Shown here piece after piece: positions 26,070-38,159 of a DNA stretch of 64,000 nucleotides. The position numbers were made by a program, and so were the translations under genes. Source of the DNA: Kryptolebias marmoratus (taxonomy: Eukaryota > Chordata > Actinopteri > Cyprinodontiformes > Rivulidae); NCBI RefSeq assembly GCF_001649575.2, contig NC_051441.1, positions 10,231,308-10,295,307 on the forward strand. The letters run 5' to 3'. Every line of letters begins with the position of its first letter. The stretch's first letter is position 1. The notes beneath the pieces were generated by a model. That model was not told the origin of the DNA, did no database searches, and worked only from the letters and a program-made list of their open reading frames with translations.

Positions 26070-26782
26070 GTGAGAACCTTTAAAAACAACTTGTTGGGTT
26101 TAAATTTGTCTTTTATATCAAATCTTGACACTGTAATAAAAATATGTCCGGTGTGGTTTTCAAAGGATGTGGATGGATGACTTGAAGATCATGTCCCTAT
26201 ATATTTAGAGTTTTCAGTGACTAATTTTAGTCTCAAAATGTAGAATTATTTTCTCATTAATTTTTAATAAAATAATGAACCCCACTCCAATTTTACTTTT
26301 GAAAGAGTGCTCCAAAATTGCTGTTCTGAATATACACTCAATGAAAATTTTATTAGGTTCACCTGTTAACACAAATAGCTAATCAGTCAGTCACATGGCA
26401 GCAACTCAATGCAATTAGACATCTAGACGTGATGAAAATGACATGATGAAGTTCACACACCCACCCCAAGAGATTGTTGTGTGTAAAAATCGCAGAAGAT
26501 CAGCAGTTTCTGAAATACTCAGACCAGCTCGTCTGGCACCAACCACCACGCCACGTTCAAAGTCACCTAAATTCCCCGTTCTGATGCTTGATTTGAACTT
26601 CAGCAAGTCATCTTCACCATGTCTACATGCCTAAATTCATGGGTTGCTGCCATGTGACTGGTTAATTAGCTGTTTGGGTTTACAAGCAATTGGACAGGTG
26701 TACCTAAGAAAGGGGACTTTGAGTTGGTATAAATTTCCGCCATCCTGTGATGTCTCAGCGTCTTGTTTTTGTGAATGTGCAG
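26070..26782 (+). other. coro7: coro7 intron (713 bp, phase 0), more than half of it a Tc1 element
   Basis: The donor is gtgaga and the acceptor gtgaatgtgcag. About 390 of 713 bases are the deleted Tc1 element at 26335-26727, leaving about 55 bp between it and the acceptor. The first 265 bp are AT-rich with nothing recognisable. Confidence 0.9.
26335..26727 (-). mobile_element. Internally deleted Tc1/mariner element (MITE-like)
   Basis: The inverted ends are 'attaggttcacctgtt' (left, 26352) and 'aattggacaggtgtacctaa' (right, 26689). Inward, 'cacatggcagcaactcaatg' (26393) faces 'gggttgctgccatgtgactg' (26641), making inverted repeats of about 90-100 bp. A TA lies at 26333-26334. On the - strand (26606 down to about 26475) a fragment reads DFERGVVVGARRAGLSISET, the N-terminal helix-turn-helix of a fish Tc1-like transposase. 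The rest of the transposase is deleted and the frame runs into the far inverted repeat. It is non-autonomous. Confidence 0.88.
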
Positions 26783-26865
26783 ATGCGTAGTCGTGAGGTG
26801 AGACTTTGGGACAGCAGGAAGCTGAGCTCTTCAATCAGCACAGTGTCTCTCGGTACTTCCAGTGG
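26783..26865 (+). CDS. coro7: coro7 exon (WD40 blade, RLWDSR motif), internal exon 4 of 4 seen
   Basis: This 83-bp exon starts in phase 0 after gtgaatgtgcag and ends with two bases of a Gly codon (phase 2) before donor gtgagt. It reads MRSREVRLWDSRKLSSSIS and continues TVSLGTSSG. It matches human MREREVKLWDTRFFSSALAS (from memory), with the WD dipeptide that closes a WD40 blade. In human the protein continues into (C/V)LVPLLDPDSGLLVLAGKG. I searched both flanking introns by eye for that block and did not find it, so the next exon is probably beyond base 64000. If so, the following intron exceeds 37 kb, a length explained partly by the nested vasn gene. Confidence 0.93.
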
Positions 26866-27150
26866 GTGAGTCCTGCATTAACCGTTATACCCCTCCCCAA
26901 CAGACTTGTGCAGTTCAAACGTTGACCTTTCTGCACTTTAATGTCCATGTATCAGTGAGCGTTCTTGTCTGACAGTACAAAGTGTGTCTCTGTGTAATTT
27001 TACATTCTAAGCGTACAGCATATGTGTGTTAGTTGTGCATGTATGAAATGATGTGTAGTAAGCCTTCACACATTGTGATTGAACAGTTATGTGGACCTCC
27101 CAGTGTTTTGACACCGTCTTTCTACATTCCTGCCACTTCCTTGGTCAGAT

Positions 27151-27175
27151 ACACACACACACACACACACACACA
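27151..27175. repeat. (AC)12 microsatellite
   Basis: An uninterrupted AC dinucleotide run in the coro7 intron. Confidence 0.95.
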
Positions 27176-30100
27176 AAGGCTACTGACTTCTGTCTCTGTA
27201 GAGAAGAGGCTGTATGAATGTGCGTCCTTCTGTCCATAACTGCTGCCGAGAGTCAGGAAACAGCAGATACACTGACACTTCCCCCTGCAGCTCGGCGCTT
27301 GTCATTTCTCCAGTCGCTCAGTTTATTTTTCCTAACACGGCTGCCGAGGACTGGAGAGCAGGAGCATGGCGGGCTTCCAGAGAGGGGAGTAATTGAAGGA
27401 TGTAGGATTGGACTGGAGGGGAGAGCAGAGGGGGTGGGAGAGAGGAATCTTTTGTCAGGTCCAGTTCATGCATTTTAGTGCTGTTATAAACAGGCTAGCA
27501 GGCCAAGGTTTTTCAAACTTGTGCTGACCAGATTTTCTCAGGTCACGCAGCGTGTTGTAGTGAATTAAGACACTTTATTGTAACTTTTACTGTTAAAAAA
27601 AAAAGCAGAGAGCAAGCTTCTCAGAGCACTTTTTGTATACAAATGTTTGCTTCTGCTTTGTCTCTAAAATAGCTTGAACACACCAGATTCCACATCAATT
27701 CTTTGGTATTTTAAGTTGTGTTAGCATTTGAATTTCTAAATCAAGAAGTGCTAAGTTATAGATTGTAAATTATTATTTTATTTTTTTAATGTATCTATTA
27801 AACTCTTTTATTAACCAAAAACTGCTAAATAAAAGCTGTAACTGAGGAAGGTTATTGCTTTTTCTTCAAACAGAGATATTGGGGAGCTGACTAAGCTAGC
27901 CATCAATGCTTATTTCCATTTGATCAATTTGACTGAGGCAAACAGTTGACTTTCAGTTTAAACTTTGCAATCATCACATTTTTTTGGTGCTGTCATGCTT
28001 TTTATGGAAGTCAGGGCTATATAATGCTGCACATTCCATTGTCATTCCTTATTACAAAAATATTCTTGGTGAGATTTATACCACATGTCTGGAAAAATCC
28101 TTTGGGTTGTCCTCTAAAGCCACAGAGGAAAGTGTTAATTGTCTAATTTTACTGGAGAGTTTGCCTGTGGTGTCACTGCTTGTAGGCAGAGGAATGTTGA
28201 AGTTTACTAAGAGTGTGTAGTTGCCTGTTTTTGTTTGGGTGAGAATGAGACAACAGTGTGAGATTTTCTGGTCATCTGAAGACAAGTTGTTAAAACTTAA
28301 TTTATACTACCTTGTTACTCACTCACTGTGCAGCGTTCTGATATTTTCCTTTTCTAATCAAGAGATAATTTAAGAAATTATAGATTGTATGAACTGGCTC
28401 TTAATTCAAAAGATGCCCTGTGTATTTTATTACTAGTTTATTTAAAACACAAGGATTTTCCACTGGATGTAATTACATGGGTGTGTGCACTCCCATCTGC
28501 TCTGCATCAGTCGTTCTGTTTTAAATCACTGCAGCCATGCTATCATGTACTGGGATGGTGTGTCAGAGAGTTATCACTCACAAGACCACATCACCAGATG
28601 CCTGCACACCAGCACTGATATAAAGCAACCAAATGACTGATGAGATCTTGCCCTTTACTGCTATTTTGTTCTTCTTATTTCTCACTTTAGCTTGCATTAA
28701 GGTATGTTTGTATAAACCTTTTTCTTATCTGCTCATTGTGGATAGGCTGGTTCCTTTCCTAATGTCTTTGGATATATATAACAAATTTTTTTTATCTTCT
28801 TCCTTTTTTATGTTTTGACATCCCATTCAGATCTTGACCCAAGCTGCTGTTACAGGAAAATGTACATAACATTACTACCTGTATCACTACCAAACCCTGA
28901 TCCTGTTTTCAGACATCTGATAACAGAAAGTGGCAACCTTTTTTCTTGATAATTGGCAAGATCATGCTGGGCATACTTTCTGTCATTTGAGTCACAAATC
29001 ATTTCATAATGAATAATGAACAGTATTGAACATATGAACATTATTGAACAGTTCATTCAATAATGAACTGTGTTGGTATAAGGGTGATATATTTTTCCCA
29101 TTCTGGCCAGCATTGGGCTGTCCTCAACTACCCTTTGGACATGTTTTAAGTCATTATTTCTGGTTAATTATCATGGTAGGTTTTCTGTGGATAATTTAGG
29201 CTTTAGTTCAGCCTCACGTGCCTCTTGTTTATGACCAAGAAGCTATGGAAAAGGCAGACTGCAATATTGAAAAAGAGACCATGTCTACATTTTTTTGCCC
29301 CTTCTCTATCCTTCCAACAAATTCACCAGTGTCATTCTACATAAATCAGGAAGCTTTATCCTCCCTGTCATTTTAGGCCTTGAGGTGCATTCAAAGATGG
29401 ATCTTTTTTTTTGTCTGTTTATAATTAAATGGGCTGCGGCAAACATGTTGTGTAATTGGAGCAGTGAGCTGGCTTGTGTCAGGTTAGCAGCGCTTGTCCA
29501 CAACATTCAGTAGGACTGTTTTCTTTGGAGTGTCACAACACAAAGAGGCCTGGTATCACGAGCCAGTAAGACGGGGCTGTGGGTGGAATATAATGTGGAG
29601 GGATAATAATGGAGGGGAAATGTTTACTTTTGGGGTTTAAAAAGAGACCAAAAAAGTGAGGAATGGAGGGAGGACCATTCTAAGAGGGGCGTTTTGAATG
29701 GTGGAAAGGTTACTATTACTGCCCATTTTCCATACAAGTTGCAGATCTGGTCATTTGAGAAGAGACTGGAACTTTGTGTTTCTCTGATACTCTCCCCTCC
29801 ATAAACCAGAATTACAATAATGAGCTTAATTAGGCCTCTAAGCCTACTGCAACCAGTAAACTTTACAACTAGGCATGATTGCAACCAGCTTGCTGTGTAA
29901 ATGCCTAAAATGTCATGATGGTTATCCATGCAGCGCCACATTTTAGCAGCTACGGAAACCTTCAGTTAGAACATCTAACTCTGGATGATGTTTGCCTGTA
30001 TGCTGGCTTCTAATTATATCTTCAAGCTGACAATCAGGTCTCCACAGGTCACATGGTTAAAATTCAGCATGACAAAATAGTAACCTCAAAATGGAAATTT

Positions 30101-33049
30101 CTGTTTTTGATCCCTTAAATGGTCCCCAGTCACTACTAATAGTCTTCTCTTCAGTTCTTACTCGTACAAGTAAAAGCAGGTACCCATAAACACACGCGTA
30201 TCTTCTCTAACTTCTCAGCATAACAAACCTTGACCTGTCTTTTTGCTTGTGAGAGGCTGATTAAAACAAATCACTGTGACCTGACAAGTATCCAGCCTGT
30301 TGATTGGAGAGGATAGTCTCAGGAGAGCCGGCCTCTTTGTTTTCCCAACCCAGTCCCAGGTTACACAAAGAACGTGCCCTTTGAGGCAAACACTGCTGAC
30401 AGACCGAGCTGTTGGACGATGGAGGGAAGCTCTGCCCAGGTGTGATGTTCGTTCTTGCACTCCTCGCCCACTCTCCACAATTTTTTTCCTTTCTCTTTGT
30501 TTTTGTATGTTGGGTCCGAGAGTAAGGCTCAGTTAGTGGGTGTAATTGAGCCAAGCTCTCTTTAATCAGGAGAATTGAGAAAAGACCCAGACTTTTACAG
30601 AACAGTCCCTTTCTTTCTCTCACCCTGGCTTAGTTTCTTTAAAATCAGTCCCAGATGAAGGCTTTCCTGTGGGGATTAGGTGCAGCTGCAGCACTGCTAA
30701 CCATATCAGACAACCCCCCCCCNCCCCCAAAAAAACCCCACAACTCAGGATTTGAAATATAGTTGAACTTGATTTTTTTTTATCTGACTTTCTAAGTAAA
30801 AAATGAAGCTTTGCTGTGGAGGTGAATGCGTATGGTGTCGGGGAAGGCAGAACTCCAATCCTCAGGTGATCCTCAGGGGTCAAGTCGATAGTTCAGTTCC
30901 TGCACCCCCTCTCCATAACAACCGTGGGGGATGGGATTAAGCAGAGATGTGACCGCACACGCTCTGTCAGCGAACCTGAACTCAGTGCTCTGACAGTTGA
31001 AACATGGTGTCTGGAGTCTGTTAGTCATTTGGGGTTTCACTTTGTGATTCAGTGTAGAGGGAGTTTGACCAGGAAAGGAGGATGAAAAGGAGTGGGAGGC
31101 AGCTTTGAAATCCCCTCGTATATTTTTTTAGATAAAGATATTGATTCTCTGTGAGCTTTTATTGGCTTTTTTTAAAAGATATGTTAATCCCAACCCTATT
31201 TTGTGCTGAAAGAAGTTTTGATATTGTTTAACACCTTATGATTAAACCCAAAGACCAAATGATCTATTATTCCTAGTTTTATATTTTTAAAACTACAGCT
31301 GATATTCTTCAGCAAATCCTCAGCTTACTACCCCTTACACTCTCTTATCTACTATCCATAATCTTGACTGTTTCCTACTTTTCTCTTGTCTCTTCGTAAA
31401 TAAAATGAAAGTAGGGAGCTTGTTTTTTGAAGGTGCTGGGGTCTGCAATTTAAATTAAGTGTTTGTTTTTTTAAAACTTAATGGAACTGTGCAGGACTTT
31501 TAAAAAGCACATGGAAGTATGTGGAGCGTTTGGCTGGGGATCTTTAATATAATTCACAGAGGGTTTTGATTTCATCCCGCAGGTATGTGCTCAGCACTCC
31601 AGGGATCAGAAGGACCCTTTTGTGTGAACTCACCACAGACGGAAAAATATAAAGTCCTTCACCCCGCCTCCCTTCTTTTCTCTTCTTCCAGCCACCTTTA
31701 ATTTTTTTTTACTTTCTTCTCATGTTTGGATTATAATTTTATGCAGAGAAAGCAGAAGATTGTTGACCAAAGATGGTTGATTTGCAATACGTGGCAGCTA
31801 AGAACGTCTTAATGACTCAAAACAGTGTAGCTTTTTTGGAAACCTCACTCTGATCTGTCTCAGTTTCAGAGTTTAAGACAGAGTCAGACTTCACTTTCCA
31901 TCATTAAAAAAAACAGCAGCAGAGTTACACTTGCAGCTGTGGATGCTGGGTTTTTTTTCCTCCAACATCTGGAAAAATGTCTCTTTTTTTTCACATTATC
32001 AGAAAAAGTGCTAGCAGTTTTATTTGGGCTCTTTGCCCAAGCAAAGGCCTTCACTTTACTTTGGCTAATTGCAGGTTTTCTTCAGCACTTGCCTCAGTGT
32101 TCAGTAGAATAAGATATCAAGGAGCTAAAGATACAGGGCTAAAAAGGAGACAGCACAGGCCTTCATTCTTACACATGAATTCAGAGTTCTAACAAGAATA
32201 AACGCACACTTTTGCTTCATTTAACAATGCTGCTCTCTGAGCTTTTGCTCCCATACCTTAATATTTTCCCAGTATGTTTTAATTTACCTCCTCCTTTTTC
32301 CTCTCCATATATCTTGCAGTGCTTGCACAAATGTTATAATGATTGTCATGATTGTCCCTTTCATGGGAATCAGGAACCATAGAGCTGCAGAGCTCCCGTT
32401 TTTAAATCATGCTTTGTTTTTGGACTCCGCTCACCTCTGGGCTGCCTGCCACCTCCATTTTTGCTGTGGTTAAAAAAAGGATTTGAGTGATGGAGAGAAG
32501 TGTGTTTCTCATTAGTGGATGGCTTCCTCTGCCCCGCGCCCTGCCTACACCCATCCTGCAGGCCTGGCCTCTGCTGCTGCCTCTGGGACGGCTGCAGATT
32601 GGCAGCCTGTCGCTGCACACCTCCTAATCTTACAAAGAATAATGGAAGTATGCAAGGGGAGAGACAGAGAGACCGGAAATAGAAATGAACAAAGACAGGA
32701 TTGTGTATTTCATCTGAACAGATACAATGAAAACATGTGAGCCCCTTTGAGGTTTACATTCAAAAATAAAACAAAAATTAAAATAAGTGGTTGCTCCAAC
32801 CTTCTACTTTTTCTTAATCTTAACAATTTATTTAATCAAGTGTTTTAAAAAAACAGATCAAAGCAATTACTATTTTTATGGCTTTTGTTGTTTATTCAAA
32901 CAATGATAACTTTTATCATTTATTTACCTTTTTTTTTTTTTGCTTAAAACTCTAACTTTACTGCGGCATTATGATGGGTTTTTTTTACACTCTGAGTGAA
33001 TTTTGTGAATTCTTGATGATGCAGATGGTCCAGTCACTTCATCTGATGC

Positions 33050-33265
33050 TTAAAGTTACTGTTCATTTTTTTTTAAAGTGTGGTTTTGTGGTTTTGAACA
33101 ATTAATATCTTACTTGTTGTAGATAGGTCTTTGAATGGTCTCAGTTTGAAGAAAGAAAGTTTAATTCTGATCAGACTGGCAAATTAAAAACCTAGTCTGA
33201 GTGAGACGCAGACCAAAGTGGATTGCTGCCATCTTGAAACAACTTCAGTCTCATAGTTATATAGC
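33050..33265 (+). repeat. Interspersed repeat family R2, copy 2
   Basis: The same-direction relative of 4325-4545, with 'attaatatcttacttgttg', 'tagataggtctttgaatgg', 'tctcagtttgaagaa' and 'ccaaagtggattgctgccat' leading to 'ttgaaacaacttcag'. This copy is the more intact of the two. Confidence 0.6.
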
Positions 33266-34349
33266 AGTTGATGTTATTATTACTTTTGCACTACTGTCAA
33301 TTTTGCATTATATGGTTATTTACATAAAATGCTACAGTCACGTGCATGTGCAAATAGTGTCCCATCAATTTCCAACAGGAATATCGTAATATGTTATGCC
33401 AGAGCAACTGTGACTTGCAAAACTGACATTGGTATAAAAGTTTACAAAGTTGTTTTACTTGAACCTCAATACCCTACTGGTGCAGGTGGGCCAGATGTGT
33501 CCCTTGGCTGAAGTCACTTCCCATGTGGGCTCGATTTGTCTGCCCACACTGTGGAAACGTGTCACTGTCAGCGAAGTGGGAGCAGTATGCCACGCTTCGT
33601 TTAACCGGAAAAGTGCTGCGGCGCGCTGCTGCTGCTCCCTGTCTGTTTCTGTTTGTGCGTATGCCCACTTGTTAACATTCCTACGTCAACGTATGTGCAT
33701 TTGTCTCCATGTGTGTACATGTGCGCGCATGTTTCTGAGCAGTATGTGGACAACAGAGCCAGAAATGGTAACTGTATAGCATCACTGCCTGTCAGACTTC
33801 AGCTGTCTTTGTGGAAATGTTATGACAAGAAAAGCTGCTCTGCACCTGCATGGCCTCTTTGTTTTGCTGCTCAGATTTGTGCGTCTGAGTCTCTGCACTT
33901 GACTTAAGCAGATTTTTAGAATATCATCAAAATGTAATTAGTAGGAGGGTTGATGAGGTGGTGGTGGTCAGGAAATAATTTATCTACTGTGCTAAAGAAG
34001 TTAATGGAGAACGTGGAGGCTCTCCTGGGGTGAAGCAGTTGGTATTTAATGTTTGATGAAGAACCAACCCCAGTGGATTTTCCTTCTCCAACACTGACTG
34101 AACATTCTTTGTATGAGGCCAGCAAACATTATTTCAGTGAGACCAATTAGTCAGCTGGCTTTTGTATGGGCACTTTGTGTCAAGCTGCAGGGACAGATGA
34201 CTAAAGAGTTGGGGACAAGTGGGAGGTAGAGACTTTAAGAGCTGAAAGTCCCCGATGCAGACTTTTCATCACCTGCTGCTGAAAGGCTTAAAGCTAACAG
34301 TAATAATTGTGAAAGATATTTTTTTAAAATTATGCCAAAAACCTTTTGG

Positions 34350-34709
34350 AGTCAACTTTGTCCGTTAGCAAAATATCTCATGAACCACTGGATGGATTTT
34401 CATAAAATTTTCAGAAATGAATTATTGGATCCACATCTCCATCTGATTAAGTTTTAGAGTCAAGATTAAGCTGATTAAGTTTTTTAAGATGGCCACCGCA
34501 GCTATGTGACGTTACCAAACACAAAAATGTGTATAACTTTGTCACAAATATTTCACTAAAATTTGATTTGGTAGTAGCCGAGTCTTTCACAACACGTTTT
34601 GTTGAGCGTGATGTCACAATATATTACATAACTTTATTTTTCAAGGTATGACCAAAACGGCTACAACTTTGTCATTTTTTTATCATTAAAGGATGTTTGT
34701 GTAAAACCT
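34350..34709 (+). repeat. Interspersed repeat family R1, copy D
   Basis: It has the R1 landmarks in order: 'aaaatatctcatgaaccact', 'gatggccaccgcagct', 'ggtagtagccgagtctttca', 'gagcgtgatgtcaca' and 'atgaccaaaacggctacaac'. It lacks the terminal 'aggcctttaattt' block. Confidence 0.75.
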
Positions 34710-37383
34710 TCATTCAAGGACTTCTTTTTTACCTGCAATGAAAACAAAAACATGCCTCGTTGGGATTTTTTGATTTTTTTTTTTTTACTTGTTGGATATC
34801 CAAATTGAAAACAAATTTACCATGTTTATTTTTCATTTGTAGCCATGAAATTGAAAATGTACCTACTTGTCTTGTTTTAATCCACATGAGTACTCTTTTG
34901 ACATAGTTGTGCTGCATCTTTTCTTTAAAAATCTGTCAAACTTCTCATTTATAACTCATACTTAATTGTGAGTGTGTGACAGCATAGATCACAAGACTTG
35001 TGTTCCTATTTATACCAATAAGTCCCCCTTTCAGTGCACTATGCATGTATGTATGTGTGTGTTTCACAGTCTTGTCTTACACAGCAGCCCATGCATGAGT
35101 TGAGGGGGCTTTGTCCTAGCAGACTCAGATGGTCAGTCACATACACACATTTTCATTTATGTGCAATATGCCACAGTGTAATACATGCCTGAACAGCTCT
35201 GCCATTTCTTCGCCCTTTTCAGCACATGTAGACCGTTGTAAAACAGTATTCATTGTCACTCAACAAGACATAACAGTTGGACGGACATGGAACTAATCAT
35301 GCATGTCTCTTTTTAGCCATGCATTCATGCGCTGCACACTTGTAGACAATACTTTAAGGGACAGGACTTTAAGTAAGCAAAGTTTGACTTCTTTGTTTTC
35401 ATTTTTTTGGATTTTGGATTCTGTTGCCTTCCCTTCACAAAATTACATTGAGACATTTATTAACGAGCTTAGGTGTCCCTAAAAGTTCAGTGTCCTGCTG
35501 GTTTTCCTTGCCCGTGTTTTTTTTATCAAACAGCTGAGTAGATGAAGCCTTTGAGTGAATTTGAAAGTGTGGTTTTGCCTCAAAGCACCAATAGGCAAGC
35601 TTGTCTGACCAAAAGAACAGCATGGAGAAAGAAGAAAAGCCAGCTGTGGGAAATATTTTAGGGATCACTTGCTCTTTACTGTCCAAGACAACAAAAATAA
35701 GGGAGGCTGCTGGGTTTTTCACTCTGATCCACCTGGGAGATGTTCCTGGGGAGCAAGCCTTTCATTAGCAGTGGACTGAAAAAAAGTAAACAGTCTTAAA
35801 GTTCAAATAGTGATAGAGATGTACATACAAAGTGACTGTGCTGAGGTGGGTTGTTTCCTTCTTCACATCCTGGCCATCATGGTCCATCCATGGTCCAGTG
35901 GAGATCTAAAGTTGTCGGGACTCACAGCTGTGAGCCAACAGGCTGTCTGTTTCTACAGCTAAATATTGTCCAATCTGGTCAAAACTCAAGTTTAACTATT
36001 AATGTATTCTGAATTTCTCAATAACTCTATCTTTTCTTCGTTCTGGTATAATAGAAGCTCATAGGTTTGTCATTTCCATGTGTTTTGTTTTCTGCTCTAA
36101 CAAAAATAAAGAGGGTTTAATTTTTTTCTTTTTACAAACCAGTTAGATTCAGGCTGGTTTCTCATAAAAAATCCACATTTCCATGTTGCTTCCAGTGTCT
36201 GATGAAAGAAAACTTCAGTAGGATTGACATTTTCTGGCAAAAACTAGCCAAATCTTCAAACTTGAAATAGGGCTTTTTTTTCCTACAGCAAAGCCAAAAG
36301 GACTTTGGGGTAGGGAAGAAGAGACATCAGACATTTTTTTAAACCATCCTTTTTTTTTAGGTGTCATTACTTTAACGGTTAAAATATGCCTAAAGAAACT
36401 GTTTAGTAGAATATACCTAAAGTCACAAGCAACTCTTAGCTTTTTTAAATGTTGTATTGTTTTTTTCATATATTTTACATGGTTGCACTATTGTCAAAAC
36501 TGCAAAAAACAAACAAAAAAAACCCCAATAATAATGTCAGATTGTTATTTAACTTTGGTGCACTTAGTGGGATTATCTGTTTGAAACATTACAAAAAAGC
36601 AACAATAAAAGTTGTGTTGTAATACAATGGAAACTTTGATGCTTTCTAAAATAGGAGCCATGTAATTTTTCTAAATAAGATTATTCCAAGTTTTAATTAC
36701 AGTTTTGATGTAGCTGTTTTATACAGTCTTGTATGTCTCTTTTTGACTATAATCAAATAGATTTTAGATGTATAATGTTAAGAAAGGCATGCAGTCTTAC
36801 ATGCTGGGAAAAATAATTAACTTCTGTAAGATTTAATAGTTTTTATATACCTTTGAGCACATAAATGTACCCGAAAACCTATAAAGTGCAACAGTATACT
36901 ATGATAGAAGAAAGAAAAGGAAAATTTAATCAAACAGTAATGACTGTAGAGATTGCGTTGGCACCACACGTTTTCTTCATGAACTTTATTGGGTTTGTGT
37001 AAATTATAACCCTTCTGAGAGGAAAATTTGTGGTGGTTTAAGGAAAGAATGACCACCCCCTCCCTTTTTTTGTATGACTGCATTTCAGATCCCCTCAATT
37101 TCTTCTTGTCTTTCTCCTCGGGGTCTTCTCTTACCTACTTCTCTGCATTAACTGGTTTTGGCTGTTTCTTTCTTTGGTTAAACTATAAACACTTCAGACC
37201 TACTTTGTCCATTCATCGGCTCTCCCCCCTCCATCTCAGCTTGATACTGTTCTGTCTTCATATCAGCCTCCCTCCAACTGCTCTCCCTCGCCACAGTTGG
37301 GCTATTTTCTTCAGCGCATGGAGGATACATTTAGTTTGTGGTCGCCTGAAAAGTGGAGGGGAGGATTTGGGGGGAGTTTGGTG

Positions 37384-37563
37384 AATCGCTACCTTATCTT
37401 AGCCCCAGTGGGCTCAGTGCGGGCTGATGCAGACTTTCCACTGAGGTGAACCCATTGACTTGAGGTGTCTACGGGTGCTCAGCTGCAGTACCCCACACCC
37501 CGCAGGCCACAACCCGGGCTGGCAGGCACCCACAGCGGCACGCGGCGTCAGCCTGCCTCACGG
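37384..37563. other. GC-rich, CpG-containing island inside the intron
   Basis: In an otherwise AT-rich intron this stretch is strongly GC-rich, with about eight CpG dinucleotides in the last 95 bp (37471-37563). It could be an internal promoter, an enhancer or a GC-rich repeat. Its short open frames do not resemble coronin-7 or any family I recognise. Confidence 0.4.
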
Positions 37564-38119
37564 GTGACCCTGTTTATGTTTTTCTTATGTGGCGATGAGT
37601 TTCTTACTGTGCTGCAGTGAGCGTAGAACCACCCAGCTGGGCTCATACCAGAATATCCAGATGCAAGTGACCAACTGGACGGCACAGACGGCTGCTGCAA
37701 CTGCAGGTCCACATGTTGAGGCACTGAAGAGTTTAGACCACACTTCAGATCCAGATTGGTGTTTTATGTGTTTTAATTCCTAAAATATAAATTGTTGCTT
37801 TGCTTGCCCTTCATTCAGCTTCACAGCCTTTTTTCTATCTCTAAGAGTTCATTTTTATGAGCCTATCTGAAAACAAGCAAATTCTAAAAACAGTCCCTGC
37901 CTACAATTCTAGCTACATTTGCTCCAAATAAATAAAAGCCTTGTGCAAATTTTACAAGCTGTTTAATACACACAGTATCAATAGCTCCTACTGCACACTT
38001 GTTAAACTTAAAACAACAGTGCAAGAGTCTTTGATTTTCCATCCCTGAAGGTTTTTTGGGTTAGGAACAATTTCAACGTGACTCATTTACAGAATCAGAG
38101 TAAATCAGAGACTCATTTA

Positions 38120-38159
38120 CCACACAGCTTGAGGTCAAGCTTGAGGTCAAGCTGTGTGG
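38120..38159. repeat. Inverted repeat enclosing a 12-bp direct repeat
   Basis: The arms ccacacagcttga and tcaagctgtgtgg are perfect 13-bp inverted copies. The unit cttgaggtcaag occurs twice in direct tandem between 38129 and 38152. Confidence 0.85.

Noticed and set aside
26415..26606. 63-aa open frame on - as a gene
   Set aside because: It is the truncated N-terminus of a Tc1-like transposase inside a MITE.
28981..29070. Repeated attgaaca/aatgaaca units forming a small palindrome
   Set aside because: An AT-rich local duplication with 10-bp arms; too simple to interpret.
31570..31640. Acceptor-like catcccgcag|gtatgtg
   Set aside because: It is immediately followed by a donor-like sequence and no coronin-like translation.
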